DNA of 64,000 nt, taken from Sympetrum striolatum (taxonomy: Eukaryota; Arthropoda; Insecta; Odonata; Libellulidae). Numbering within the stretch: position 1 is the stretch's first letter; every line of letters starts with the position of its first letter. Shown here piece after piece: positions 7,486 to 18,753 of the stretch. The stretch lies in contig OX388349.1 in NCBI GenBank assembly GCA_947579665.1, positions 25,018,459-25,082,458 on the forward strand. Direction: 5' to 3'. The notes under the pieces were generated by a model. That model ran no database searches, was not told the origin of the DNA, and saw only the letters and a program-made list of their open reading frames with translations. The translations under genes were made by a program, and so were the position numbers.

Positions 7486-8613
7486 AATAATTATATCCAC
7501 TGGTAAAACTGTAAACATAAACATTTGCAGTTGTTGTAAAGGTTACGCTCAGGGCAAACGCCCATATTGAGCGAACCTACTTGGAAATTTCCTTTGTATG
7601 TATTTTCGCTGTAAAAAATGTAAATGATGTTATTTTTTGCTGTAAAAAATTTAAATTGTTATTTTTTGTGATAAATACATTGCAAACTGACTACTTTTTT
7701 TAATTTATCCATCCCTTGAACGCACGACACATGGAAATAAATACCTTCGAAAAATTTCGAACGTGAAAAACTCAGACACGTAAAAAAAAATCAAAAACTT
7801 GGGCATATTTCCAAAATTGATAACACTTAATCAAACTCAAACTGACCCGAAACAACCGACGACAACTACAAAAAATGAACAATAAATAAACAATAAACAG
7901 TAAAATTGCCGTTTTTGGGGAAAAAATACCTCGGAAAATGCTGAATTACACTGAAAACAAGGAAAAAAATATTTCACATGCACATTGACCAACGAAAACT
8001 ACTTCAACTCGAAGATCGAAATTTTTCTCCAGTTCCCCGACGACGAGAAAGTTTTTTTCGCACCCAACCCACGTTTCTACGACAGATTCTTCCAGGACGA
8101 ATCTTCGGGATCCCCGAAAATCCGATAAACAATCACATAAAAATTCATTCCAGCCAAAGTACATCCTCTGCTAATGTCCCCGAGGGCCCTCCAAGACGAC
8201 GCGATCCACCCGGTTGCGCATCGAACGCTGCCCCACGCGAAACACACCCCTTTTTGCTATAATTTTGTTAATTCATCAAACTTGTTTCTTCCCGCCTCTG
8301 CCACGTAATGGGGAGCGGGAGATACAATGATTTCCGCCGCCTCTTGCCTTTGGACGCCAGAGGGAGCCAAAGGAGCCGATTATTTCGATTTCTACGATTT
8401 GGGGGGGAACGTTTGGACCCTGTGCCCCCCCAATTTACCCCCGAACCCTGACTATACACTCTAGTATCAAAATCCTACACGACTTGAGTACGTAGTGCGT
8501 GTACTCGACCTTCCAGGCCCTCTCGAACCACGATCCTTCAGACCTGCAAACTCTTCGCTGAACCAGGGTTTCAATTTTTTCCCCGCCCCCCCTATACCCT
8601 TATAGTACCCTTT

Positions 8614-8801
8614 ATCGCTTCTCGGCCTTATGGCTAAGATCAAAGTGTAGTATCTGTTCTTATCAGCTTAATATCTGATACGTCTCGCATTGCGGGACCA
8701 GAATATTAAACTGATTTTTGGACTATGGCGGGGTGCTAGGAGTTTACTCCATCCCTGCCGCGGGTTGGCCCGGCATTGCAGTACCGTCGGGATCGGCCCA
8801 T
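8614..8801 (+). ncRNA. U2: U2 snRNA, intact copy
   Basis: First complete gene after E1. It is identical by eye to the copy at 1192, with GTAGTA, Sm site and terminal loops intact. Confidence 0.97.
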
Positions 8802-9929
8802 AATAATTATATCCACTGGTAAAACTGTAAACATAAACATTTGCAGTTGTTGTAAAGGTTACGCTCAGGGCAAACGCCCATATTGAGCGAACCTACTTGG
8901 AAATTTCCTTTGTATGTATTTTCGCTGTAAAAAATGTAAATGATGTTATTTTTTGCTGTAAAAAATTTAAATTGTTATTTTTTGTGATAAATACATTGCA
9001 AACTGACTACTTTTTTTAATTTATCCATCCCTTGAACGCACGACACATGGAAATAAATACCTTCGAAAAATTTCGAACGTGAAAAACTCAGACACGTAAA
9101 AAAAAATCAAAAACTTGGGCATATTTCCAAAATTGATAACACTTAATCAAACTCAAACTGACCCGAAACAACCGACGACAACTACAAAAAATGAACAATA
9201 AATAAACAATAAACAGTAAAATTGCCGTTTTTGGGGAAAAAATACCTCGGAAAATGCTGAATTACACTGAAAACAAGGAAAAAAATATTTCACATGCACA
9301 TTGACCAACGAAAACTACTTCAACTCGAAGATCGAAATTTTTCTCCAGTTCCCCGACGACGAGAAAGTTTTTTTCGCACCCAACCCACGTTTCTACGACA
9401 GATTCTTCCAGGACGAATCTTCGGGATCCCCGAAAATCCGATAAACAATCACATAAAAATTCATTCCAGCCAAAGTACATCCTCTGCTAATGTCCCCGAG
9501 GGCCCTCCAAGACGACGCGATCCACCCGGTTGCGCATCGAACGCTGCCCCACGCGAAACACACCCCTTTTTGCTATAATTTTGTTAATTCATCAAACTTG
9601 TTTCTTCCCGCCTCTGCCACGTAATGGGGAGCGGGAGATACAATGATTTCCGCCGCCTCTTGCCTTTGGACGCCAGAGGGAGCCAAAGGAGCCGATTATT
9701 TCGATTTCTACGATTTGGGGGGGAACGTTTGGACCCTGTGCCCCCCCAATTTACCCCCGAACCCTGACTATACACTCTAGTATCAAAATCCTACACGACT
9801 TGAGTACGTAGTGCGTGTACTCGACCTTCCAGGCCCTCTCGAACCACGATCCTTCAGACCTGCAAACTCTTCGCTGAACCAGGGTTTCAATTTTTTCCCC
9901 GCCCCCCCTATACCCTTATAGTACCCTTT

Positions 9930-10117
9930 ATCGCTTCTCGGCCTTATGGCTAAGATCAAAGTGTAGTATCTGTTCTTATCAGCTTAATATCTGATACGTC
10001 TCGCATTGCGGGACCAGAATATTAAACTGATTTTTGGACTATGGCGGGGTGCTAGGAGTTTACTCCATCCCTGCCGCGGGTTGGCCCGGCATTGCAGTAC
10101 CGTCGGGATCGGCCCAT
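9930..10117 (+). ncRNA. U2: U2 snRNA, intact copy
   Basis: Second of three complete genes between E1 and E2; no difference from the reference copy seen. Confidence 0.97.
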
Positions 10118-11245
10118 AATAATTATATCCACTGGTAAAACTGTAAACATAAACATTTGCAGTTGTTGTAAAGGTTACGCTCAGGGCAAACGCCCATATT
10201 GAGCGAACCTACTTGGAAATTTCCTTTGTATGTATTTTCGCTGTAAAAAATGTAAATGATGTTATTTTTTGCTGTAAAAAATTTAAATTGTTATTTTTTG
10301 TGATAAATACATTGCAAACTGACTACTTTTTTTAATTTATCCATCCCTTGAACGCACGACACATGGAAATAAATACCTTCGAAAAATTTCGAACGTGAAA
10401 AACTCAGACACGTAAAAAAAAATCAAAAACTTGGGCATATTTCCAAAATTGATAACACTTAATCAAACTCAAACTGACCCGAAACAACCGACGACAACTA
10501 CAAAAAATGAACAATAAATAAACAATAAACAGTAAAATTGCCGTTTTTGGGGAAAAAATACCTCGGAAAATGCTGAATTACACTGAAAACAAGGAAAAAA
10601 ATATTTCACATGCACATTGACCAACGAAAACTACTTCAACTCGAAGATCGAAATTTTTCTCCAGTTCCCCGACGACGAGAAAGTTTTTTTCGCACCCAAC
10701 CCACGTTTCTACGACAGATTCTTCCAGGACGAATCTTCGGGATCCCCGAAAATCCGATAAACAATCACATAAAAATTCATTCCAGCCAAAGTACATCCTC
10801 TGCTAATGTCCCCGAGGGCCCTCCAAGACGACGCGATCCACCCGGTTGCGCATCGAACGCTGCCCCACGCGAAACACACCCCTTTTTGCTATAATTTTGT
10901 TAATTCATCAAACTTGTTTCTTCCCGCCTCTGCCACGTAATGGGGAGCGGGAGATACAATGATTTCCGCCGCCTCTTGCCTTTGGACGCCAGAGGGAGCC
11001 AAAGGAGCCGATTATTTCGATTTCTACGATTTGGGGGGGAACGTTTGGACCCTGTGCCCCCCCAATTTACCCCCGAACCCTGACTATACACTCTAGTATC
11101 AAAATCCTACACGACTTGAGTACGTAGTGCGTGTACTCGACCTTCCAGGCCCTCTCGAACCACGATCCTTCAGACCTGCAAACTCTTCGCTGAACCAGGG
11201 TTTCAATTTTTTCCCCGCCCCCCCTATACCCTTATAGTACCCTTT

Positions 11246-11433
11246 ATCGCTTCTCGGCCTTATGGCTAAGATCAAAGTGTAGTATCTGTTCTTATCAGCT
11301 TAATATCTGATACGTCTCGCATTGCGGGACCAGAATATTAAACTGATTTTTGGACTATGGCGGGGTGCTAGGAGTTTACTCCATCCCTGCCGCGGGTTGG
11401 CCCGGCATTGCAGTACCGTCGGGATCGGCCCAT
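11246..11433 (+). ncRNA. U2: U2 snRNA, intact copy
   Basis: Third of three complete genes between E1 and E2. It is the last before the E2 insertion one period downstream. Confidence 0.97.
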
Positions 11434-12561
11434 AATAATTATATCCACTGGTAAAACTGTAAACATAAACATTTGCAGTTGTTGTAAAGGTTACGCTCAG
11501 GGCAAACGCCCATATTGAGCGAACCTACTTGGAAATTTCCTTTGTATGTATTTTCGCTGTAAAAAATGTAAATGATGTTATTTTTTGCTGTAAAAAATTT
11601 AAATTGTTATTTTTTGTGATAAATACATTGCAAACTGACTACTTTTTTTAATTTATCCATCCCTTGAACGCACGACACATGGAAATAAATACCTTCGAAA
11701 AATTTCGAACGTGAAAAACTCAGACACGTAAAAAAAAATCAAAAACTTGGGCATATTTCCAAAATTGATAACACTTAATCAAACTCAAACTGACCCGAAA
11801 CAACCGACGACAACTACAAAAAATGAACAATAAATAAACAATAAACAGTAAAATTGCCGTTTTTGGGGAAAAAATACCTCGGAAAATGCTGAATTACACT
11901 GAAAACAAGGAAAAAAATATTTCACATGCACATTGACCAACGAAAACTACTTCAACTCGAAGATCGAAATTTTTCTCCAGTTCCCCGACGACGAGAAAGT
12001 TTTTTTCGCACCCAACCCACGTTTCTACGACAGATTCTTCCAGGACGAATCTTCGGGATCCCCGAAAATCCGATAAACAATCACATAAAAATTCATTCCA
12101 GCCAAAGTACATCCTCTGCTAATGTCCCCGAGGGCCCTCCAAGACGACGCGATCCACCCGGTTGCGCATCGAACGCTGCCCCACGCGAAACACACCCCTT
12201 TTTGCTATAATTTTGTTAATTCATCAAACTTGTTTCTTCCCGCCTCTGCCACGTAATGGGGAGCGGGAGATACAATGATTTCCGCCGCCTCTTGCCTTTG
12301 GACGCCAGAGGGAGCCAAAGGAGCCGATTATTTCGATTTCTACGATTTGGGGGGGAACGTTTGGACCCTGTGCCCCCCCAATTTACCCCCGAACCCTGAC
12401 TATACACTCTAGTATCAAAATCCTACACGACTTGAGTACGTAGTGCGTGTACTCGACCTTCCAGGCCCTCTCGAACCACGATCCTTCAGACCTGCAAACT
12501 CTTCGCTGAACCAGGGTTTCAATTTTTTCCCCGCCCCCCCTATACCCTTATAGTACCCTTT

Positions 12562-12620
12562 ATCGCTTCTCGGCCTTATGGCTAAGATCAAAGTGTAGTA
12601 TCTGTTCTTATCAGCTTAAT
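12562..12620 (+). pseudogene. U2 snRNA 5' fragment (nt 1-59), interrupted by E2
   Basis: Promoter and first 59 nt are intact, then E2 starts at the same phosphodiester position used by E1 and E3, although E2 belongs to another family. Confidence 0.95.
12600..12620 (+). repeat. E2 target-site duplication, 5' copy
   Basis: U2 nt 39-59 (21 bp), repeated at 17288-17308. It is shorter at its left end than the E1 duplication, which implies a slightly different first-strand cut or trimming at the 3' junction. Confidence 0.88.
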
Positions 12621-12733
12621 GCTGTAGAACCCGTCGGCTATTGGCACGCCGACGTAAAACTAAAATGCTGAATGTATGAATGACCGATTTTTTAATTATT
12701 TATTGCCTTTTTTTGTTCTTACTACGCTTTGAG

Positions 12734-12834
12734 CTAAGCCGTAAGTACCCCCGGGGTTGTGATGCGAGGGAGGCCCCACCAGTGGTAACCGACCTCGCAT
12801 ATCCTGCCTTCGGAAGGCCCCCTTCGGGGGGTAC
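12734..12834 (+). promoter_or_regulatory. Conserved structured 5'UTR block of E2
   Basis: This is the counterpart of 2595-2695. An 8-bp stem ATGCGAGG/CCTCGCAT encloses the invariant CCCCACCAGTGGTAACC. GCCTT/AAGGC and C5/G5 hairpins follow; the C5/G5 loop is TTC here and TCC in E1, so the stem is kept while the loop varies. One compensating indel on each side keeps the total at 101 nt in both families. Confidence 0.6.
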
Positions 12835-12912
12835 GCCCTCTTTCCTCTCTTCTTTTTCTCTTTTCTTCTCTTTTCTTTCTTTTCTTTTCTCTCTATTTTC
12901 TCACTATTCTTA
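12835..12912 (+). promoter_or_regulatory. Polypyrimidine leader before E2 ORF
   Basis: About 75 nt are nearly all T and C (TCTTTTCTTCTCTTTTC type) and run up to the start codon. It is T-rich, unlike the C-rich family A tract, so the two are alike only in composition and position. Confidence 0.45.
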
Positions 12913-15900
12913 ATGCCGAGGCGGCGGGGCTCCTCTCCTCCCCCTCCCATCAGGCGTTCGCGCCGGGTGGGGGCGGGCCGAGTCTCGCTGTCCCCGGTAT
13001 CTCTTCCCCCGGTTCTGGAGGAGGGGGCGGAAGCCCCCGCTGAGCCCAGGCCGGAGGACTCTTCCCCTTCCCAATCCCCTGACCCCGGCGTTTGCCGTGT
13101 GCGTCGGGGGAGAGGGAGGGGTCTCCCTCTTTCCCCACTCACCCCCCTGGCCGCGGAGGAGGCTGTCGACCCCGAAACGCGCCCCCGGAGACGGGGGCGT
13201 GGTAGAAGGGCCGGCATGTCACCGGGAGCGGTCCGGGATTCACCCCCTTCTTCACCTCCCGCCACTAGTGCGGTTCCAGACTCCCCGCTTAATCTTTCTT
13301 CTCTTTCTTTGGAGGACACACAGCCTGCTGCTGCCCCCGTCCCGCCCGATGCTGCCGATGCCCCCGATGTCCTTCCTGTCCAAGCGGTGAGGCCGACGTC
13401 CGTGCGGAGGGATGGTGGTCGTCTCGTGGTGGAGTTCCCGGTCCCGGATTCTCTGGGATGCACGGAGGCCGGATGTTCGGCGCAGTTCAAGGCAGGCACC
13501 TGGACGGCGACGAAACGCTCACTCGAGCGGCACCTAACGTCGGTTCACGGCCTGGGGAAACTCACGGTCGTGAATTGGTGCGCGGTCTGCGAGGGTGAGA
13601 TTGGACGTCGCCCCAGCGACCACGCCTGCCTGAGGACCCGGATCACCAGGGCGGCGCCGACAGAAGGCCACGTGGCGGAATTCCGCTGCAGCGACTGCCA
13701 GTTCATCTGCCGGACAAAGCGCGGCCTCGCGAATCACCGCGCCCGTCATCGCCAGGCTGCCCCATTTCCCGAACCCGATCCTGTCCCCTACCCTGACGAT
13801 GCCCATAACCTTTCCCTCGATACACCTTTGTCCCCACCCCCTGGCGATGACCCGAACACAGAGCCGCAGGAGCCGCCGATTGGTAACCTCGCCGCCACGG
13901 AGCCCGTCGACCACGTCCGCCCAGCTGAAGACGCCCGCCTTACGGAGTTCCAAACCGAGTGGAAGGAGAAGCTGGATGCCACCGCAGGGAGCTGGGAGGA
14001 CTTCGTCACTGTGGTCGACGACTACGTAAAGGCCATCACGGCGGCGACGAGGAGTGCGGACCCTGCGGCGAACAACAGGAAGGACCGTGACGTTGGCCGG
14101 CCCTTGACCAGGAGGGACCGGCCCCCCACCGCACCACGCCGGGTTGTTTACGACGCCGAAGCTGCGGCGAAGATTCAGCGCCTCTTCCGGAGCAACCCCA
14201 GGAAGGCGGTGCAGTCCATACTGGAGGACTCATCTCCATACTGCGAGATCCCTCACGACGAGCTCCTCCGTCACTTCGAGCTCGTCTACGGGGGGTCCCA
14301 GTACGAGCCTCCAGTAGCCCCGTTTCCTGGGGAGGAGTACCCGCCCACCACGGAGCAGGAGAAGGAGGCCCTGCTCCGGACTTTCAACCAGGGAGAGGTG
14401 ACGCGCAGGCTTGCCAGGGCAAAGAACACTGCGCCCGGTCCTGACGGCCTGCGCTACCAGGATCTTCGCCGCCACGACGAGAGGTCCAGGGTCCTTACGA
14501 CCATCTACAACCGCTGCCTCCAGGAGGGACGTGTTCCCCCCTCCTGGAAGACCTCCCGGACAGTCCTTCTTCACAAGAAAGGTGAGAAGGACGATGTGAG
14601 GAACTGGAGGCCCATTGCGCTTGGCAATTGCATTGCCAAGCTGTACGCTGCCCTCCTGGCCGATCGGCTCATGCGATGGTCGGTCAGGAAGGGCCGGGTC
14701 TCCAGTTTCCAGAAGGGCTTCCGGGAATACGAAGGGTGCATGGAGCACAACTTCTTGCTCCAGGCAGCGGTGGACGAGGCCAGGCGACGTCGTGGGACCA
14801 TCTGCCTGGCCTGGCTGGACCTCAGCAACGCCTTCGGTTCCATCCCCCATCAGCACGTCAGCGATACGATGGCCAAGATGGACGTGCCACCCCAGTTCCA
14901 GCGAGTGGTGGAGGACCTCCAGGAATCCTCCACCACCATCAGGACCTCGGCAGGAGAGACCCCCGCCATCGCTATCAAGGCGGGGGTGAAACAGGGCTGC
15001 CCTCTATCCCCAACTGTTTTTAACCTGGGGATAGAACCAGTGGTGAGGGCAGCCGAGAGAGCAGCCGAGGCCGACGGGGTGGACGTGTGTGGGAGAAAAA
15101 TTTCCATCTTGGCTTACGCTGACGACCTGGTGCTGATGGGACACAGCGAGGAGGCGTTGCAGCGTCTGCTGGACCGCGTCGGACAACGGGCGTCCGCCGC
15201 GGGACTGGCATTCAACCCGGCCAAGTGCGCGACTCTTCACATGGACTTTACGACAGCCAGCCCGGTGCGGGGAACGAAATTTGTCGTTCAGGAGGAGTCC
15301 CCGCCGAGCCTGAGGGAAGGAGAGCCCTATACCTACCTGGGGGTCCCATTTGGGCATAACGTCAGCCAGACCCCCGGGGAGGATTTGGATCGCCTGGCCG
15401 AGGATGTGCGGAAAATTGATTCCAGCCTCCTCGCGCCATGGCAGAAGTTCAGGGCACTCGCCATGTTTCTCCTCCCCAGGCTCAACTTCATCCTAAGGGC
15501 TGGCCAGGTCAAGAAAGAACCATTGAAGAGGATCGACCGTCTGGTTAAGGAATGTGGAAAGCGGTGGCTGTCCCTGCCACAGAGGGCCTCTCCTGAGGTC
15601 CTCTACATCCAACAGTGGCAGGGAGGAATGGGCCTGCTGCCCGTGAGTGACCTTGCTGATATCCTAACCGTCACTCACGGCTTCAGGCTCCTACACTGCA
15701 AGGATCCCGTCGTAAGAAGAGTTGCCTGGACGAGGTTGCGTGAGGTAGTGAGGAGGAAGCTGAGAAGGTACCCGACGGAGGAGGACTGCGCAAGGTACCT
15801 GTCCGGAGTCAGCACCGAGGACTTCGGACAGCAGTCCTCCGACTTCTCCTCGCTCTTCACGCAGGTCCGCGGGGCATCCCGGCGCCTTAAGAAGTCCATC

Positions 15901-16800
15901 AACCTGGGGTGGCGCTGGTCGACCGCGTTGGGGGAGCTACAACTCGTGCTGGACCAAGGAGAAGAAGAGGTCAGGGTCCCTCCGGGAGCGATTCCATTCC
16001 TGGAGCGGACCCTTAAGAACGCCGCCAGGAAGGCCTATCTTCGGAAACTCCTGGCCAAGCCTGACCAGGGGAAGGCCTTCCTGGCATCCAGCAGCTCTCC
16101 CGCCTCCAACCACTTCACAGCTGGAGGCCGGTACACGAGATTCTGCGACTGGAGGTTCGTGTACCGGGCGCGGCTCGACGTGCTGCCCCTGAATGCCTGT
16201 CGCCGTTGGGAAGGAGGTGGCGACAGGCGGTGCCGGCGATGCGGACATGGGGATGAGACCTTGCCCCATGTCCTGAACCACTGCAAGGTTCACTCGCGGG
16301 CCTGGCAACTCAGACACGACGGGATCCTGGAAAGAATAGCCACCGCCATCCGTGGACGCCGTGGGAAGGAGCAGGACGTGCTGAGGGTAAATCAGACCGT
16401 TCCCGGGTACCCTCAGCCCATCCGACCGGATCTCCTGCTCACCACCACGGGACCAGACGGTGTGGGGAAGTCCACGAAGATCGTCGATGTGACCGTCGCT
16501 TTCGAGAACACCAGGGAGGCCCTTGGGGAGGCGCGGCGAAGGAAGGAGGAGAAGTACGCCGCGCTGAGCCAGCATTTCAGAGATCAGGGTCTCCACTCCT
16601 CGGTGGAAGCTATTGTCGTCGGGAGCCTGGGCTCCTGGGACCCCAAGAACGACGCCGTCCTCAGGGGTCTGGGTATTTCCCGGCGATATTCCACCACCAT
16701 GAGGAGACTGGTGGTCTCACACGCCATCCGATGGTCACGGGACATCTACGTGGAGCACGTCACCGGGCATCGGCAGTACGAGGACGGGAATGAGCAGTAG
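12913..16800 (+). CDS. E2 retrotransposon protein: zinc fingers, reverse transcriptase, restriction-like endonuclease
   Basis: A 1295-residue relative of the E1 protein with the same predicted role. Residues 1-170 are Pro/Arg-rich and unlike family A. Three fingers follow: C183, C188, H207, H212; C223, C226, H237, C239; C259, C262, H275, H279. The reverse transcriptase has APGPDG, catalytic D636 in LDLSNAFGSIPHQH, GVKQGCPLSP, and YADD at 735-738. The C-terminal CCHC finger is C1107, C1110, H1119, C1124. The endonuclease shows P1172-D1173, D1192 and K1211/K1214 before Y1215. The N-terminal fingers keep identical spacing to E1, as expected if they read the same U2 site. The upstream pyrimidine tract stays open in this frame for several codons, so the start is less firmly bounded than in E1, but the ATG aligns with the family A start (MPR). 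Confidence 0.95.
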   Translation: MPRRRGSSPPPPIRRSRRVGAGRVSLSPVSLPPVLEEGAEAPAEPRPEDSSPSQSPDPGVCRVRRGRGRGLPLSPLTPLAAEEAVDPETRPRRRGRGRRAGMSPGAVRDSPPSSPPATSAVPDSPLNLSSLSLEDTQPAAAPVPPDAADAPDVLPVQAVRPTSVRRDGGRLVVEFPVPDSLGCTEAGCSAQFKAGTWTATKRSLERHLTSVHGLGKLTVVNWCAVCEGEIGRRPSDHACLRTRITRAAPTEGHVAEFRCSDCQFICRTKRGLANHRARHRQAAPFPEPDPVPYPDDAHNLSLDTPLSPPPGDDPNTEPQEPPIGNLAATEPVDHVRPAEDARLTEFQTEWKEKLDATAGSWEDFVTVVDDYVKAITAATRSADPAANNRKDRDVGRPLTRRDRPPTAPRRVVYDAEAAAKIQRLFRSNPRKAVQSILEDSSPYCEIPHDELLRHFELVYGGSQYEPPVAPFPGEEYPPTTEQEKEALLRTFNQGEVTRRLARAKNTAPGPDGLRYQDLRRHDERSRVLTTIYNRCLQEGRVPPSWKTSRTVLLHKKGEKDDVRNWRPIALGNCIAKLYAALLADRLMRWSVRKGRVSSFQKGFREYEGCMEHNFLLQAAVDEARRRRGTICLAWLDLSNAFGSIPHQHVSDTMAKMDVPPQFQRVVEDLQESSTTIRTSAGETPAIAIKAGVKQGCPLSPTVFNLGIEPVVRAAERAAEADGVDVCGRKISILAYADDLVLMGHSEEALQRLLDRVGQRASAAGLAFNPAKCATLHMDFTTASPVRGTKFVVQEESPPSLREGEPYTYLGVPFGHNVSQTPGEDLDRLAEDVRKIDSSLLAPWQKFRALAMFLLPRLNFILRAGQVKKEPLKRIDRLVKECGKRWLSLPQRASPEVLYIQQWQGGMGLLPVSDLADILTVTHGFRLLHCKDPVVRRVAWTRLREVVRRKLRRYPTEEDCARYLSGVSTEDFGQQSSDFSSLFTQVRGASRRLKKSINLGWRWSTALGELQLVLDQGEEEVRVPPGAIPFLERTLKNAARKAYLRKLLAKPDQGKAFLASSSSPASNHFTAGGRYTRFCDWRFVYRARLDVLPLNACRRWEGGGDRRCRRCGHGDETLPHVLNHCKVHSRAWQLRHDGILERIATAIRGRRGKEQDVLRVNQTVPGYPQPIRPDLLLTTTGPDGVGKSTKIVDVTVAFENTREALGEARRRKEEKYAALSQHFRDQGLHSSVEAIVVGSLGSWDPKNDAVLRGLGISRRYSTTMRRLVVSHAIRWSRDIYVEHVTGHRQYEDGNEQ

Positions 16801-17287
16801 CGGCAGTGTCCCCCCTTCTATCCCCTTTCTTTCTTTTCTTCTTCTTTCTTCTTCTATTTTCTTCAAACTTATTCCTGCGCCGAGAGGTGATTTTATTATT
16901 TTAATTCTGTTGGTGTTGTTTTTTTATATTGAAATAATAAAAACAATTTTATGAGCGTTTATTCTTTTTTACCTTGTGGTGTCGGTGGGGCCAGTGTATA
17001 AGGCCCCACCGAAGACATTTATGTTATTTTAACGGATTTTAAATGAATGTGTCAAGTGAGAGTGATGGGGGGCAGTGTTCTAAGCCCCCCTTGGAAGAAC
17101 TTTTTTAGACTTGAACATTTTTATTCTCTCTCCTTTTACGAACATTTTTTTTTATACGTATTTATATATTTATTTATTTAAAATCTGTGTTTGTACCGCC
17201 ACAAGGCTATTTATTCTGAATTTTATATTTATATTTATATTATACTTTGAAATGTATTTTGAAAAAATATTCAAATAAACGCTTTAA
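16801..17287 (+). other. E2 3'UTR with paired GC hairpins
   Basis: Two strong stem-loops stand out: CGGTGGGGCC/GGCCCCACCG (16983-17011) with loop AGTGTATAA, and GGGGGGC/GCCCCCC (17067-17090) with loop AGTGTTCTAA. The near-identical loops on different stems suggest a duplicated recognition hairpin. A short GCCGAGA motif near the start is shared with family A. The end is AT-rich and closes with AATAAA at 17274-17279, shortly before the U2 junction. Confidence 0.6.
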
Positions 17288-17437
17288 ATCTGTTCTTATC
17301 AGCTTAATATCTGATACGTCTCGCATTGCGGGACCAGAATATTAAACTGATTTTTGGACTATGGCGGGGTGCTAGGAGTTTACTCCATCCCTGCCGCGGG
17401 TTGGCCCGGCATTGCAGTACCGTCGGGATCGGCCCAT
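17288..17437 (+). pseudogene. U2 snRNA 3' fragment (nt 39-188) after E2
   Basis: U2 resumes at nt 39, just past the first five bases of GTAGTA, and runs to the normal end. There is no promoter. Its first 21 bases duplicate 12600-12620. Confidence 0.95.
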
Positions 17438-18565
17438 AATAATTATATCCACTGGTAAAACTGTAAACATAAACATTTGCAGTTGTTGTAAAGGTTACGC
17501 TCAGGGCAAACGCCCATATTGAGCGAACCTACTTGGAAATTTCCTTTGTATGTATTTTCGCTGTAAAAAATGTAAATGATGTTATTTTTTGCTGTAAAAA
17601 ATTTAAATTGTTATTTTTTGTGATAAATACATTGCAAACTGACTACTTTTTTTAATTTATCCATCCCTTGAACGCACGACACATGGAAATAAATACCTTC
17701 GAAAAATTTCGAACGTGAAAAACTCAGACACGTAAAAAAAAATCAAAAACTTGGGCATATTTCCAAAATTGATAACACTTAATCAAACTCAAACTGACCC
17801 GAAACAACCGACGACAACTACAAAAAATGAACAATAAATAAACAATAAACAGTAAAATTGCCGTTTTTGGGGAAAAAATACCTCGGAAAATGCTGAATTA
17901 CACTGAAAACAAGGAAAAAAATATTTCACATGCACATTGACCAACGAAAACTACTTCAACTCGAAGATCGAAATTTTTCTCCAGTTCCCCGACGACGAGA
18001 AAGTTTTTTTCGCACCCAACCCACGTTTCTACGACAGATTCTTCCAGGACGAATCTTCGGGATCCCCGAAAATCCGATAAACAATCACATAAAAATTCAT
18101 TCCAGCCAAAGTACATCCTCTGCTAATGTCCCCGAGGGCCCTCCAAGACGACGCGATCCACCCGGTTGCGCATCGAACGCTGCCCCACGCGAAACACACC
18201 CCTTTTTGCTATAATTTTGTTAATTCATCAAACTTGTTTCTTCCCGCCTCTGCCACGTAATGGGGAGCGGGAGATACAATGATTTCCGCCGCCTCTTGCC
18301 TTTGGACGCCAGAGGGAGCCAAAGGAGCCGATTATTTCGATTTCTACGATTTGGGGGGGAACGTTTGGACCCTGTGCCCCCCCAATTTACCCCCGAACCC
18401 TGACTATACACTCTAGTATCAAAATCCTACACGACTTGAGTACGTAGTGCGTGTACTCGACCTTCCAGGCCCTCTCGAACCACGATCCTTCAGACCTGCA
18501 AACTCTTCGCTGAACCAGGGTTTCAATTTTTTCCCCGCCCCCCCTATACCCTTATAGTACCCTTT

Positions 18566-18753
18566 ATCGCTTCTCGGCCTTATGGCTAAGATCAAAGTGT
18601 AGTATCTGTTCTTATCAGCTTAATATCTGATACGTCTCGCATTGCGGGACCAGAATATTAAACTGATTTTTGGACTATGGCGGGGTGCTAGGAGTTTACT
18701 CCATCCCTGCCGCGGGTTGGCCCGGCATTGCAGTACCGTCGGGATCGGCCCAT
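18566..18753 (+). ncRNA. U2: U2 snRNA, intact copy
   Basis: First of five complete genes between E2 and E3; no change from the reference copy seen. Confidence 0.97.

Larger units (their letters stand above)
7332..12620 (+). repeat. Array block between E1 and E2
   Basis: A 3' fragment, three full 1316-bp units and a 5' fragment. The spacers hold nothing beyond what is described for 64-1191. Confidence 0.95.
12680..12913 (+). other. Upstream ORF in E2 leader ending in TAATG
   Basis: A 77-codon frame ends with a TAA whose last A is the first base of the main ATG (TAATG at 12911-12915). A UAAUG overlap supports termination-reinitiation in some other non-LTR retrotransposons such as SART1. The frame's product is low-complexity except for APPVVTDLAYPAFGRPP, which resembles the E1 upstream frame but is also the conserved RNA block. 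In E1 the stop and start are eight bases apart. The coupling is a hypothesis; the peptide itself is unlikely to be a real protein. Confidence 0.3.
12621..17287 (+). mobile_element. E2: U2-inserted non-LTR retrotransposon, Utopia-like, family B, full length
   Basis: A 4667-bp element with a 292-nt 5'UTR, a 1295-codon ORF and a 487-nt 3'UTR. It has the same domain order and target as E1, but the protein is widely diverged: the N-terminus is unrelated, and about 60 percent of core positions look identical by eye. It lacks the glutamine/histidine repeats of family A. Its 5' leader opens with a hairpin CGTCGGC/GCCGACG (12632-12654) not found in family A. Intact coding capacity and clean flanking duplications suggest recent activity. 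Confidence 0.92.
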
